64,000 bases of DNA from G963692885 sp964658655 (GCA_964658655.1 CAZZZL010000020.1:1-64000); one strand, 5' to 3'. Positions 18,063 through 26,563 are shown, counted from the stretch's first letter. Translations and numbers: made by a program. The notes: a model not told the origin generated them from the sequence alone.

Positions 18063-18983
18063 CTATTCGCCGTTCAGCATCTGTACCTGTGACGTGTTCT
18101 GCAGGTTGACTGTGAAGATTCCGGCGAGCACCAGCAGCGCGCCCGCGGCCTGTAGCCAGCTGTATTTTTCTGCCAGCAGAATGAACGCGAGCAGTGCAGT
18201 GACGGGCGCCTGCGCCAACAGCGTCACAGATGTGACTGTTGCCGGCAGATGGCCGAGCGCATAGGTCAGCGCGAAGTAGCCGATTAACTGGCTGACGATC
18301 CCCATGCCCAGCAAGCCGGACCAGATCTTCGCATCGTGCGGCACGCTCATTGAGATGCCGAGCGCCACGTCGAAAAGCCCAAGGCAAAGCATGCTTGAGA
18401 AGAGCGAGATGCCGAGCAGCGCCAGCGATGCCACCTGGTTGCGTACATGCTCGGTCACCATCAGGTAGCCGCCAAAGAAGACAGATGTGGCGATGGCGAG
18501 AAAATCGGCGCGCCCGAAGCTTGCGCCCTGCGCGAGATCTCTGCTCACAATCAGGAGCGAGCCGGAGGTTGCGATCGCCAGGCCCAGCCAGAAGATCGGT
18601 CGCGGCGCTCGCCGCAGCACGACCCACGAGAGCACACCCACGACGATAGGCGCATTGGTGCTCAGCAACACTGCGTTCGCGGCCGATGTATGCAGCACTG
18701 CCGTGTTGTAGCAGGCGAGGTCGCCGGCGAAAAAGAGACCGCCAAGCATTGCCATCCAGAGGGAGCGACGCGTCATCCGCAGCGCTTCGCGCTGGCGCAA
18801 CAGAAGGTAGGGCCACAGCAGCACGCCCGCTATTAACATGCGGTAGAAGGCCGAGGCCGGTCCGGGGATGGGCGCCCAGCGGATGAAGATTGCCGACCAC
18901 GCGATGGCGACAATACCGATGACAAGTGCAAGGTAAGCCTTGCCATCCACCACAGGTTTTATTGAAGATTGCGAAGGATTCAC
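18063..18983 (-). CDS. EamA/DMT superfamily transporter
   Basis: About ten hydrophobic segments arranged as two EamA repeats: the first from YLALVIGIVAIAWSAIFIRWAP and the second from FFGGYLMVTEHVRNQ. Each has the usual small-residue helix (ANAVLLSTNAPIVVGVLSWVVL; LPATVTSVTLLAQAPVTALLAF). Members export amino acids or other metabolites across the inner membrane; the substrate cannot be told. I use GTG 18983 (VNPSQSS) as start because GGGAAGA lies immediately upstream and it is close to the first helix; a TTG at 19040 would add 19 residues. Divergent from the TlpA-like gene. Confidence 0.85.
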   Translation of the reverse strand: MNPSQSSIKPVVDGKAYLALVIGIVAIAWSAIFIRWAPIPGPASAFYRMLIAGVLLWPYLLLRQREALRMTRRSLWMAMLGGLFFAGDLACYNTAVLHTSAANAVLLSTNAPIVVGVLSWVVLRRAPRPIFWLGLAIATSGSLLIVSRDLAQGASFGRADFLAIATSVFFGGYLMVTEHVRNQVASLALLGISLFSSMLCLGLFDVALGISMSVPHDAKIWSGLLGMGIVSQLIGYFALTYALGHLPATVTSVTLLAQAPVTALLAFILLAEKYSWLQAAGALLVLAGIFTVNLQNTSQVQMLNGE

Positions 18984-19111
18984 TCTTCCCAGTAGATAGG
19001 AAACAAGCCTGTGCTGCCACTCGTCACAGCAGAAGGACAAGTTTCACTATCCTCTGTTCAACCGGGCTGTTAAGATTTCACCTTCGCGATTGCAATTCCG
19101 GAGATGATTTC

Positions 19112-20182
19112 TTGACACACTTTACGCGTCGATCCACGCTGCTGCTTGCGTCCCTGCTGTTGATGGCCTCAGCCAGTCATGCGCTCTTTGCCGCAGGGCC
19201 AACTGATGCGAAGGCACAGAAGACCTTTGCCGAGGCGCAGGAAAAGCTGAAGCAGCACCGGCACGCTGAAGCCCTCGACCTTTTCAAGAAGGCAGACAAG
19301 CAGGACGGGCATCACTGTGGCGACTGCGTTCGCCAGGAATTTTCGCTTACTCTCGACGCCGGAGATTACAAGCACGCGACTGAGGCTGCCACCGAATTGA
19401 TTGGCATGGCACAGACGCCCGTCGAGACGGCGAGCGCGCATGCCGACCGCGCCTTTGCTGAACTGCGGCGCGGCCAGCAGGAGCATAAGCAGGACGTTTT
19501 TGCCGCAGCCGATCAGGATTTTCAGGCAGCGCTGGCGGTCGCGCCGAACGATACGCCCTCGCTGTACGGCGATGGCATGGCGCTCGCCAACATGTCGCAG
19601 GATGATGCCGCGAAACAGCGCTTTGCCGCATTCGTGAAGCTGAAGAGCTCGGGCTCGATCGAGGCGCAGAGGGCGATCCGCTATGTGAATGCCCCGCAGC
19701 TGGCCCGGCAGCGTATGGCCCCGCCGTTTGAAGTGACAACGCTCGATGGTCGACATTTATCGCTCGATGATTTACAGGGTAACGTTGTGCTCATCGATTT
19801 CTGGGCGACGTGGTGCGGGCCATGCCGTGAAGCTCTGCCGAGTGTGCAACACATCGCGGAAAAATTTGCCGGTCAGCCACTGGTGGTCCTGAGTGTAAGC
19901 CTGGATAAAGACGACGCGAAGTGGAAGGCGTTCGTCGCGCAGCACAACATGACCTGGCCGCAGACGCGTGATGGCGGCTTTGAAAGCGCACTGAGCCGTG
20001 AATTTCAGGTCAACGCCATTCCGCATACGTTCACCATCGATGCTGACGGCGTATTGCAGGATGAGCATGTTGGCGACGCTGCGATCGAAGGCAAGTTGAA
20101 GAAGCTGATTGCGCAGGCGAAACAGTTGCAGCGGCCCGTGTCTCCCTCGGCGACGGAAGAAGCGAAGGGACCGGCGCAGTAG
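19112..20182 (+). CDS. Exported TlpA-like thioredoxin with N-terminal TPR-like region
   Basis: The TTG at 19112 has an excellent ribosome site (GGAG 8 bp upstream) and starts directly at a signal peptide (RRSTLLLASLLLMASASHALFA), so I prefer it to upstream ATGs. The 356-residue product has a TPR-like helical region (about residues 33-195) and a TlpA/ResA thioredoxin domain with WCGPC (Cys235, Cys238) and the cis-Pro loop NAIPHTF. A second CxxC (HCGDC, Cys69/Cys72) lies in the TPR part. Such proteins reduce periplasmic disulfides, for example during cytochrome c maturation. No cytochrome gene is adjacent. The C-terminal tail is Pro/Glu-rich. Confidence 0.88.
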   Translation: MTHFTRRSTLLLASLLLMASASHALFAAGPTDAKAQKTFAEAQEKLKQHRHAEALDLFKKADKQDGHHCGDCVRQEFSLTLDAGDYKHATEAATELIGMAQTPVETASAHADRAFAELRRGQQEHKQDVFAAADQDFQAALAVAPNDTPSLYGDGMALANMSQDDAAKQRFAAFVKLKSSGSIEAQRAIRYVNAPQLARQRMAPPFEVTTLDGRHLSLDDLQGNVVLIDFWATWCGPCREALPSVQHIAEKFAGQPLVVLSVSLDKDDAKWKAFVAQHNMTWPQTRDGGFESALSREFQVNAIPHTFTIDADGVLQDEHVGDAAIEGKLKKLIAQAKQLQRPVSPSATEEAKGPAQ

Positions 20183-20551
20183 GGCAGGACGCGCTTTGGT
20201 CCAATACACAATTCGTCCGAAAGCGTCACTTGCAAAGCTGGCGGGGCTTCGCTAGCATCCAACACAGAGATCGGCCTGCAAAGCAGGTTTGGTGATCTAC
20301 GCTGGTTGAACCTTTAATCATTGAACAAGGGACTCGACTCGACAATTAGCTCCGTGTGCAGCGTCCGCCAGTCCGGAATGCCTAACGAGCTTCGGAGAGT
20401 TCCGCCGTCTTAGGACGGGTTCACCAGCGCTTCACCGCACGGCCCCGTGGGTCGATCTTGTTTCATTCCTGCCTGTCCATGCAGCCCGATCCCTGCTCAC
20501 TTCGAGCGTGGCATGAAGTTCCGCACTCCATTTTGATCGTTCGCTCAACAG
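20183..20551. other. Intergenic stretch, nothing recognised
   Basis: No ORF, tRNA or strong hairpin is visible in these 370 bases. Codon-like periodicity is absent. They may hold the promoter for the DoxX-like pair downstream. Confidence 0.5.
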
Positions 20552-21001
20552 TTGATTCATTCGCAATGGCTCGTCGATACCGCTCCTGAACTATCACGGC
20601 TATGGCCTGCAATACTTTTCGTCAAGTTCGCTTCACAGAGTTGGTACATAAATGCATCCTCTAGTTGTCTGTGCACAAGTTTTCATGCCTGCTCGATCGC
20701 GCTGGTATGGGTCGCTCGATTCCCGAACGTGGTGGCAGAGTTTTACGAGTACGGCATCCCGGATTGGGTGCGTACCGTGGTTGGTGCTACTAAAATCTCG
20801 CTGGCAACGCTGCTGGTGGCAGGGATCTGGTACCCGGCGCTGGTCACGGTGCCGGCTCTCCTGATGGCTGGCCTTATGTTGTGCGCACTGGCCGCCCATC
20901 TGAAGGTGCACCATGTGTGGCAAAAATATCTTCCCTCCGGCCTGTTGCTGGTTTTGTCATTGTTCGTGGCGTACGTATACGCAAGACCCATCCACCCATG
21001 A
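20552..21001 (+). CDS. DoxX-like family membrane protein (N-terminus uncertain)
   Basis: From about residue 55 the product matches the DoxX-like pattern: FPNVVAEFYEYGIPDWVRTVVGATKISLATLLVAG, then two further membrane helices with the conserved HLKVHH loop. The function of DoxX-like proteins is unclear; some act in redox or quinone-linked processes. The first ~50 residues from the TTG at 20552 do not look like the family's first helix, so the true start may be internal or the 5' end may carry a frameshift. The stop overlaps the next gene's start (ATGA at 20998-21001), which suggests translational coupling. Confidence 0.62.
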   Translation: MIHSQWLVDTAPELSRLWPAILFVKFASQSWYINASSSCLCTSFHACSIALVWVARFPNVVAEFYEYGIPDWVRTVVGATKISLATLLVAGIWYPALVTVPALLMAGLMLCALAAHLKVHHVWQKYLPSGLLLVLSLFVAYVYARPIHP

Positions 21002-21369
21002 CGGCGGTGAAGGGTCTTAGTTGTTTGTCGGGCGCGGCATTTGTGATCTACGGCGTTCTCTGTTTCTACTCCACGTCGATGGCGAATGACTTTCATCGCT
21101 TTGGCCTGGACGATCTGCGCGTGCTCACCGGCATCCTGGAACTGCTTGGCGGCACTGGCCTGTTGATGGGCCTCAAGTGGCCGTCCGCACTATGGATCTC
21201 AGCGGCTGGTCTAGCCCTGCTGATGCTCATCGCCTTCTGCATCCGGATGCGCATGCATGACGGCGTCGTGGTTTCTGCGCCCTCGTTCACACTGATGCTG
21301 ATCAATATTTACATTGCGATCAGGTCGCCCAGAGTTTTGCCTTTTACCGCAGCGCATCGAAGCATCTAG
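20998..21369 (+). CDS. Small DoxX-like integral membrane protein
   Basis: A 123-residue protein with four predicted membrane helices (GLSCLSGAAFVIYGVLCFYS; VLTGILELLGGTGLLMGL; LWISAAGLALLMLIAFCIR; FTLMLINIYIAI). The second helix GILELLGGTGLL is the element shared by the DoxX/DoxD fold. The start ATG 20998 overlaps the stop of the preceding DoxX-like gene by four bases, so the two are probably made together and may form a hetero-oligomer. No catalytic residues are recognised. Confidence 0.7.
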   Translation: MTAVKGLSCLSGAAFVIYGVLCFYSTSMANDFHRFGLDDLRVLTGILELLGGTGLLMGLKWPSALWISAAGLALLMLIAFCIRMRMHDGVVVSAPSFTLMLINIYIAIRSPRVLPFTAAHRSI

Positions 21370-21575
21370 CCGCACCGCAAGCTTCTCGCAGCATGCTCGC
21401 TGGTACGACGCTGGGCGGTTACTCGAGAAGCTATCTCCTGGTCTGCACCTGCCTGCCGCAGGACGATAAGACCGATCATCCGGACTCCCGGTATAGATCG
21501 TGTCCTGAGCGAGACCATCTATTCACTAACGGCGCAGGTCGGCCGCGTATTCGCGAAATTTCAGGAGACATCATC

Positions 21576-22466
21576 ATGCGCATTTTTGTGACTGGAGCAC
21601 CAGGATTTATCGGCTCGGCGCTCGTTTCGGATTTACTGCAGGCAGGGCATCACGTGCTGGGACTCACGCGGTCGGAAGCCGGGGCCGCGACTCTGAGCGC
21701 CGCCGGAGCCGATGTGAAGTATGGCAACCTCGAAGACCTCGACAGCCTGCGCGACGGCGCGTCGAAGGCGGATGGCGTCATTCACCTGGCTTTCAACCAT
21801 GACTTCTCACAGTTCCAGAAGAATGCGGAGGACGACCGCAAGGCGATCGAAGCCTTGGGCGAAGTGCTGCTGGGAACGAGCCGGCCGTTTGTCGTGACTT
21901 CAGGTACAGCAATCGCCGCGAATGTGGATGGCAAGCCATCGACGGAAGACGGTCCGACCTCATCGTGGAACCCGCGCGCGGCTGCAGAAGCACTGGTGAA
22001 GACGTTGACGACCCGTGGCGTCAACACGTCGATCGTACGTTTGCCGCAGGTGCACGATACCCGCAAGCAGGGTCTCGTTCCCTATATAACCGCCGTAGCG
22101 CGGGAGAAACGCGTCTCGGCGTACGTTGGCGATGGCAACAATCGCTGGCCTGCTGCACATGTATCTGACGTGGCGCGTCTGTACCGGCTCGCCTTTGAAA
22201 AGGCTGAACCGGGCGCGATCTATCACGCGGTCGATGAAGAGGGTGTGTCGATGAAGGCGATCGCTGAAGCGCTCGGCCGCGGACTGAAGGTGCCGGTGGT
22301 CAGCATTAAGCCAGAAGAGACCGAGGCACAGTTCGGCTGGCTGGGCGTCTTTGCCGGTCATGATATGCCGTCTTCCAGTGCAATTACGCAACAGAGACTG
22401 AACTGGAAGCCGACGGGTCCTGACTTGATCACTGACCTGAATAATATGGATTACACCCAGGCCTGA
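21576..22466 (+). CDS. NAD-dependent epimerase/dehydratase (extended SDR)
   Basis: A 296-residue protein; ATG 21576 is preceded by CAGGAGA and begins directly at the Rossmann motif (MRIFVTGAPGFIGSALV, GxxGxxG). Family elements are the ADGVIHLAF segment, the TSGTA strand and the later AHVSDVARLYRLAFE region. The catalytic YxxxK is not typical: the region reads WNPRAAAEALVKTL, so the Tyr is absent, which is also seen in several atypical SDR subgroups. The protein probably binds NADP; its substrate is unknown. It is followed by an intergenic hairpin and an RNA candidate. Confidence 0.85.
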   Translation: MRIFVTGAPGFIGSALVSDLLQAGHHVLGLTRSEAGAATLSAAGADVKYGNLEDLDSLRDGASKADGVIHLAFNHDFSQFQKNAEDDRKAIEALGEVLLGTSRPFVVTSGTAIAANVDGKPSTEDGPTSSWNPRAAAEALVKTLTTRGVNTSIVRLPQVHDTRKQGLVPYITAVAREKRVSAYVGDGNNRWPAAHVSDVARLYRLAFEKAEPGAIYHAVDEEGVSMKAIAEALGRGLKVPVVSIKPEETEAQFGWLGVFAGHDMPSSSAITQQRLNWKPTGPDLITDLNNMDYTQA

Positions 22467-22564
22467 TTCGACTGGCCGTATCCGCGCGACAGGCCTCGCC
22501 GCATTCGCCTTCGAGAATAATCACAGGCCCGGCAAACTTTATTTGCCGGGCATGACGCTTTCCT

Positions 22565-22682
22565 CACGCCAATAGCGCATTCACCTACAGGGAGATAGCG
22601 CCGCCATCATCCGCAGGCGGACCTGTTTCCCTGAAGTGCCCTCTGCACTGTCAACTCGGGGGAGTTGACAGTGCTTTTTTAT
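22565..22682 (+). ncRNA. Candidate structured small RNA or 3'-UTR-derived RNA
   Basis: A stem CAGGGA (22588-22593) with TCCCTG (22629-22634) encloses an inner hairpin CCGCC (22601-22605) with GGCGG (22616-22620), and directly after comes a very strong intrinsic terminator. No ORF explains this element. It could be an independent small RNA (a promoter would lie near 22480-22560) or the processed 3' end of the epimerase transcript. Based only on visible pairing. Confidence 0.35.
22646..22682 (+). terminator. Strong rho-independent terminator
   Basis: A perfect 13-bp stem (GCACTGTCAACTC at 22646-22658, GAGTTGACAGTGC at 22663-22675) with a GGGG loop and a run of seven T (22676-22682). It lies 180 bp beyond the epimerase stop and 54 bp before the converging small gene. 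A second GC hairpin at 22527-22551 (GCCCGGCAAA and its complement) lies upstream without a T tract. Confidence 0.85.
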
Positions 22683-22735
22683 AGCGTTGGCAGCGATGTT
22701 TTGCAGGAATGCGGGCCGCGCTGCGCCTTAGTCTC

Positions 22736-22963
22736 TCAGGCGACGTTGCGCACTTCATCAAGAGCCGGCTCAGTCATCGGCCAGTGTTTACCGGTCAAGT
22801 GGCAATAGGCCCTCATCTGCTGGTACAGGCTTTTGGCGTGCTTATGCATCCCCTGGTCAGCGTATCGATAGTTCAGCACCTCGATACAGGTCTGATTGGC
22901 GTAGATGGCGTCTTCGAGAAAACCGACGAGATAATTTCTGTCTTCAGTTTTGAGTGGTTGCAT
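22736..22963 (-). CDS. Hypothetical small protein, 75 residues
   Basis: ATG 22963 has an AAGG about 9 bp upstream. The product is highly helical with many aromatic and charged residues (LKTEDRNYLVGFLEDAIYAN, then KHAKSLYQQMRAYCHLTGKH) and no signal or membrane segment. I do not recognise the family. The composition and the regular codon use support a real protein more than the opposing 92-residue frame on the plus strand. Two inverted repeats in front of it (23008-23071) suggest regulation. Confidence 0.5.
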   Translation of the reverse strand: MQPLKTEDRNYLVGFLEDAIYANQTCIEVLNYRYADQGMHKHAKSLYQQMRAYCHLTGKHWPMTEPALDEVRNVA

Positions 22964-23007
22964 GCTGGGCCCTTGTCGCTTTATTGAAAGGCTAGTGTAC
23001 AGACACC

Positions 23008-23071
23008 GTGACGTTCGTCACGACTTAAGTTGGCAACGACTGATACGGAAGTACTCTCTACAAAAGTATCA
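23008..23071. promoter_or_regulatory. Palindromic candidate operators in a divergent intergenic region
   Basis: GTGACG at 23008-23013 and CGTCAC at 23016-23021 form a tight palindrome around TT. A second pair, TGATAC at 23041-23046 and GTATCA at 23066-23071, is spaced by 19 nt and contains the palindrome AGTACT. Both lie between the small minus-strand gene and lgt, so they could control either gene. The binding factor is unknown. Confidence 0.3.
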
Positions 23072-23198
23072 ATTATGGCACCCATTGGTAAGTACCCTGT
23101 CGCGCGCCAGTCAGCGCTCGATGTGACGCAATACAGGCCAGCCTGCCCCGACTGCTTTACGGATTGACCCGTAAAGGCGACACTGAAAGCGACTTCCT

Positions 23199-24011
23199 GT
23201 GTACCCCCGTCTCCTCACTTTCGGCAACCTCACGCTGCCCACCTATGGCGCCTTTATGGCCATTGCCGTCGTGTCGGCGCTGTTGCTGGCGATGGCGCTC
23301 GCCAGGCGTACCGGCCTCAATCGGGACCGCACGTGGACACTGGGTTTGCTGGCTGTATTCAGCGCAATCGCCGGTTCGAAAGTCTTTGCAATTTTCAGTA
23401 ACTGGAGCAGCGTACTCGCGTCGCCGCGGGTGTTGCTGAGTCTGCCTGCAATGCAATCCCAGGGTGTCGATTACGGAGGAATCCTGCTGGCATTGGTAGT
23501 CTGCGCCGCCTATTTCGCCTATGCCAGGCTGCCGCTGCTGCGCACACTGGACGCCGCTGCACCCGCGCTCGCACTGGGCCAGGGGATTGCCAGCATGGGC
23601 TGCCTGATGGCCGGATGCGGCTACGGCCAGCCGATTACGGGAGCCGGACGTCACTGGGGCATCCTTTTCAACAGCCGTTTTGCCGAGCGGACCACCGGAG
23701 TACCTCTGGGCGTCCCGCTTTACCCGACGCAGATCTACGAGAGCGCCGCCGGACTGCTGATCTGTGGGGTCCTGCTGTTTCTGCTCGCGCGGCCGCACAG
23801 GGACGGTGACGTCGCCGGGGCATGGCTCTTTCTTTTCGGAATCGCGCGCTTCTTTCTGGAGTTCTACCGGGGTGATCCCGGTCGCGGCTCTCTTCTGCAG
23901 GGCGCATTTACGGGGGTCCAGGCGGTTACCGTCACCATGGTGGTGCTGGGCGGGGTACTCTGGAGTGTGAGCCAAAATCAAATTGCAGGGCACTCGGCAG
24001 ATGTCTCGTAG
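23199..24011 (+). CDS. lgt: Prolipoprotein diacylglyceryl transferase (divergent)
   Basis: A 270-residue inner-membrane protein with about seven helices; GTG 23199 gives the usual N-terminus YPRLLTFGNLTLPTYGAFMA. Lgt attaches diacylglycerol to the lipobox cysteine. Family marks are DYGGILLA, the central loop ALGQGIASMGCLMAGCGYG, LYPTQIYES and the late ARFFLEFYRGD, which carries the Arg matching E. coli Arg239. In the central loop most bacteria have GRIGN or GRIGC; here the Arg matching E. coli Arg143 is replaced (GIASMGC). Several lipoproteins in this window would be its substrates. The stop overlaps the next gene by 11 bp. Confidence 0.82.
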   Translation: MYPRLLTFGNLTLPTYGAFMAIAVVSALLLAMALARRTGLNRDRTWTLGLLAVFSAIAGSKVFAIFSNWSSVLASPRVLLSLPAMQSQGVDYGGILLALVVCAAYFAYARLPLLRTLDAAAPALALGQGIASMGCLMAGCGYGQPITGAGRHWGILFNSRFAERTTGVPLGVPLYPTQIYESAAGLLICGVLLFLLARPHRDGDVAGAWLFLFGIARFFLEFYRGDPGRGSLLQGAFTGVQAVTVTMVVLGGVLWSVSQNQIAGHSADVS

Positions 24012-25188
24012 AAAGCCACCGGCTGATTTCCCCGAGACACACCCTGAAAACGACAGGCGAGACTCGACGATTACCGCGGTTTCTACCATCGATGAGGACC
24101 AGGCCGGCAGCACACGGCCGCCGGCGATTGGGGAATCCATCGTCGTCGACGCTGAGTTTATCGGCCGCCGCCTTGACCAGTACCTGGTCGAGCAGCTTGC
24201 CATCAGCCGCGCCCGCGTACAAATGCTGCTCGAACAAGCCGGCATCACTGTCGACGGAAAAGCTGCTGCCAAACCATCGATGAAGCTGAAGGGCGGAGAG
24301 CTGATTGCCATCCTGGCCGCACCTGAACCGGCGCCATTGCGCGCGACTGCAGAAGATATTCCGCTCGAATTTATTTACGAAGACAAGGACCTTGCGGTCA
24401 TCAACAAGCCGCCAGGCATGATGGTCCACGCCGGGGCCGGCAGTTCCTCCGCCGGGTCAGATGAGATGCTCGATGACCCGCGCCAGAGTGGTACGCTGGT
24501 CAACGCGCTGCTCCATCACATGCAGAAGCTGTCCTCCGGCGGGGGAGACGGCAGTGCCCCTCTGCGGCCGGGGATCGTGCACCGGCTGGATAAGAACACC
24601 AGCGGCCTGATGCTGGTGGCGAAAAACGATGAAGTGCACGCCAAGCTGTCCGACATGTTCTCCAAGCGGCAGGTCAAGAAGACGTATATCGCGCTGCTGC
24701 AGGGCACGCTCAAGCAGCCAGCCGGCACCATCAATACGCCGATTGCCCGCGACGCCGTCCGCAGGACCCGTATGACGACCCGGCGTGAAGGTGGCCGTCC
24801 TGCGATTTCGCACTACAAAGAGCTGCGGTTCATCGACGGGCCCTACGGCAAGTTCACACTGGTCGAGGTGCGTATCGAGACCGGACGCACCCACCAGATC
24901 CGCGTTCATATGTCGTCGATCGGCCATCCCGTCGTGGGCGACACGCTTTACGGCGCACAGGGGAGTATTCCGCTGCAATCCACGCTGAACAAGAAGGGTA
25001 AGCGTCCAACGTCGGAGGAGCAGGCGAGGGTGAAGCTGGATCGCAATTTTCTGCACGCGGCCAAACTGCAGCTGGCTCATCCCCGGACAGGCAAACCGCT
25101 GGCCTTTGAAGCGCCTTTACCTCCGGACCTGGTTGCCTTTATGGAGCGGCTCCTGCCACCCAGCCCGACAGGCGACAGCCAGAAATAA
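24001..25188 (+). CDS. RluA family pseudouridine synthase (RluD-like) with S4 domain
   Basis: A 395-residue protein beginning at ATG 24001, inside the end of lgt. After a ~45-residue charged tail come an S4 RNA-binding domain (about residues 53-105, RRLDQYLVEQLAISRARVQMLL) and the catalytic domain with the motif HRLDKNTSGL, in which Asp197 is the nucleophile, plus the later ETGRTHQIRVHM motif. These enzymes isomerise uridines in large-subunit rRNA. An insert of about 30 residues (GAGSSSAGSDEMLDDPRQSG) before the motif and another near residue 330 are longer than in E. coli RluD. Translationally coupled to lgt. Confidence 0.9.
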   Translation: MSRRKPPADFPETHPENDRRDSTITAVSTIDEDQAGSTRPPAIGESIVVDAEFIGRRLDQYLVEQLAISRARVQMLLEQAGITVDGKAAAKPSMKLKGGELIAILAAPEPAPLRATAEDIPLEFIYEDKDLAVINKPPGMMVHAGAGSSSAGSDEMLDDPRQSGTLVNALLHHMQKLSSGGGDGSAPLRPGIVHRLDKNTSGLMLVAKNDEVHAKLSDMFSKRQVKKTYIALLQGTLKQPAGTINTPIARDAVRRTRMTTRREGGRPAISHYKELRFIDGPYGKFTLVEVRIETGRTHQIRVHMSSIGHPVVGDTLYGAQGSIPLQSTLNKKGKRPTSEEQARVKLDRNFLHAAKLQLAHPRTGKPLAFEAPLPPDLVAFMERLLPPSPTGDSQK

Positions 25189-25203
25189 GTGGCTTCGCTT
25201 AAA

Positions 25204-26367
25204 ATGGTGCAAATTCGTATGCCACTCATTCAGAGCGTCCGCTCGCTGCGTTTCGGACTCCTAGTTTCCCTCAGCCTTGCCATCGCCGGCGCGGCACCGA
25301 TCTTCAGCCAGGCAGCCGTGGCCCAGACCCCGACGGATGCACTGCCCTCTGCGCCAGCCGCTCCGCAGGCCCCTGCCCAACCGGCGACGCAGACTGCACC
25401 GGCGCCCAAGGCCACGGCTCCTGCGGCTCAGGCCACTCCTGCACCAGCCCAGGCAGCGCCCGCTCCGGGCCCGGCAACGCAGGCAGGTCAGACTGCCGCG
25501 CAGAGCAAGACCGCCCAGGATGACAACAACGCCTTCACCCTCAAGACCAGCGTCAACGAAGTGAACCTGATCTTCACCGTCACCGACAAGCACGGCAAGT
25601 TCATCAATGACCTGCAGCCCAAAGACTTTGCGCTGCTGGACAATCAGAAGCCCCCGACCCAGGTCTACAGTTTCAGCCAGCAGACAAATCTCCCGTTACG
25701 CGTTGGCCTGCTTATCGATGCCAGTACCTCTATTCGCCTGCAGTTTAAGTTCGAACAGCAGGCGGCCACGGAATTTCTGCTGCAGGTGCTGCGGCCGCAG
25801 ACTGACCGCGCCTTCATCATGGGGTTTAACTCCAAGGCGTACATCACGCAGGACTATACCAACAACCCGGACGCACTCGAAGCCGGCATAAACAAGCTGC
25901 AGCCTGCCGGCGGTACCGCCCTTTACGACGCGATCTTCACGGCCTGCCGCGATAAACTGCTGAGCGCCGCACCCGCCCAGGCCACCGTCCGCAAGGCCCT
26001 GGTCGTCGTTTCAGACGGAGATGACAACCAGAGCCGCGCCTACCTCGACGACGCGATCAAGGAATGCCAGCGCGCCCAGGCCGAGGTTTACACCATCAGC
26101 ACCAATTCCGGCCCCAGCCGCGACCGCGGCGATGACACGCTCGCCAAAATCTCCGCTGCGACCGGCGGCACAGCCTTCTTCCCGCACCGGATCGAAGATA
26201 TCTCTGTCGAGTTCAACTCGATTCAACTCGAACTCCGCAGCCAGTATGCTCTTGCCTACAAACCAGCGGACTTCAAGCCGGATGGGTCGTTCCGCACGAT
26301 CTATTTTCAAGCGCTCGACCGTAGCTACACTGTCCGTGCACCGAAAGGGTATTTCGCGACCCAGTAA
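25204..26367 (+). CDS. VWFA-related secreted protein, acidobacterial type
   Basis: A signal peptide (FGLLVSLSLAIAGAAPIFSQA) is followed by an Ala/Pro/Gln-rich linker of about 80 residues and a von Willebrand A domain with a MIDAS-like IDASTS motif, the ANYN-like strand FIMGFNSKAYI and VVVSDGDDNQSR. The segment NEVNLIFTVTDKHGKFINDLQPKDFALLDN before the A domain is the mark of the VWFA-related family described from Acidobacteria. The function is unknown, presumably extracytoplasmic binding. The start is uncertain: ATG 25204, ATG 25219 and GTG 25189 all precede the signal peptide without a clear ribosome site. It follows the pseudouridine synthase with almost no gap. Confidence 0.88.
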   Translation: MVQIRMPLIQSVRSLRFGLLVSLSLAIAGAAPIFSQAAVAQTPTDALPSAPAAPQAPAQPATQTAPAPKATAPAAQATPAPAQAAPAPGPATQAGQTAAQSKTAQDDNNAFTLKTSVNEVNLIFTVTDKHGKFINDLQPKDFALLDNQKPPTQVYSFSQQTNLPLRVGLLIDASTSIRLQFKFEQQAATEFLLQVLRPQTDRAFIMGFNSKAYITQDYTNNPDALEAGINKLQPAGGTALYDAIFTACRDKLLSAAPAQATVRKALVVVSDGDDNQSRAYLDDAIKECQRAQAEVYTISTNSGPSRDRGDDTLAKISAATGGTAFFPHRIEDISVEFNSIQLELRSQYALAYKPADFKPDGSFRTIYFQALDRSYTVRAPKGYFATQ

Positions 26368-26563
26368 GTCCTAGAGCATCCGCGAGTCATAGAAGACAGG
26401 CTGCCTCTGCGCAGCCAGGCGGCAGGTGTGCAGGGCTGCTTTGGGAAGGTTTCGAGGTCTTTATTACCAAAAGAGCACTCGATACTGCGATATTGCCCTA
26501 AGGTAACGGGTGCAACTAAAGTCGCATCTGAACAAACTTTGGGCTCAGACCGATAAGCTCACT

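Noticed and set aside
17726..18092. Two overlapping short plus-strand frames after the TIM-barrel isomerase gene
   Set aside because: The ATG touches its supposed ribosome site, no family is recognised, and the frames run into the 3' end of a real gene on the other strand.
22527..22551. GC hairpin after the epimerase gene as a terminator
   Set aside because: The stem is perfect but no T tract follows; the functional terminator appears to be the one at 22646-22682.
22709..22987. A 92-codon plus-strand frame opposite the 75-residue gene
   Set aside because: It has no ribosome site and less protein-like composition than the minus-strand product.
23157..24311. A 384-codon minus-strand frame across lgt
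   Set aside because: It spans the lgt and pseudouridine synthase overlap and has no recognisable domain; both plus-strand genes are certain.
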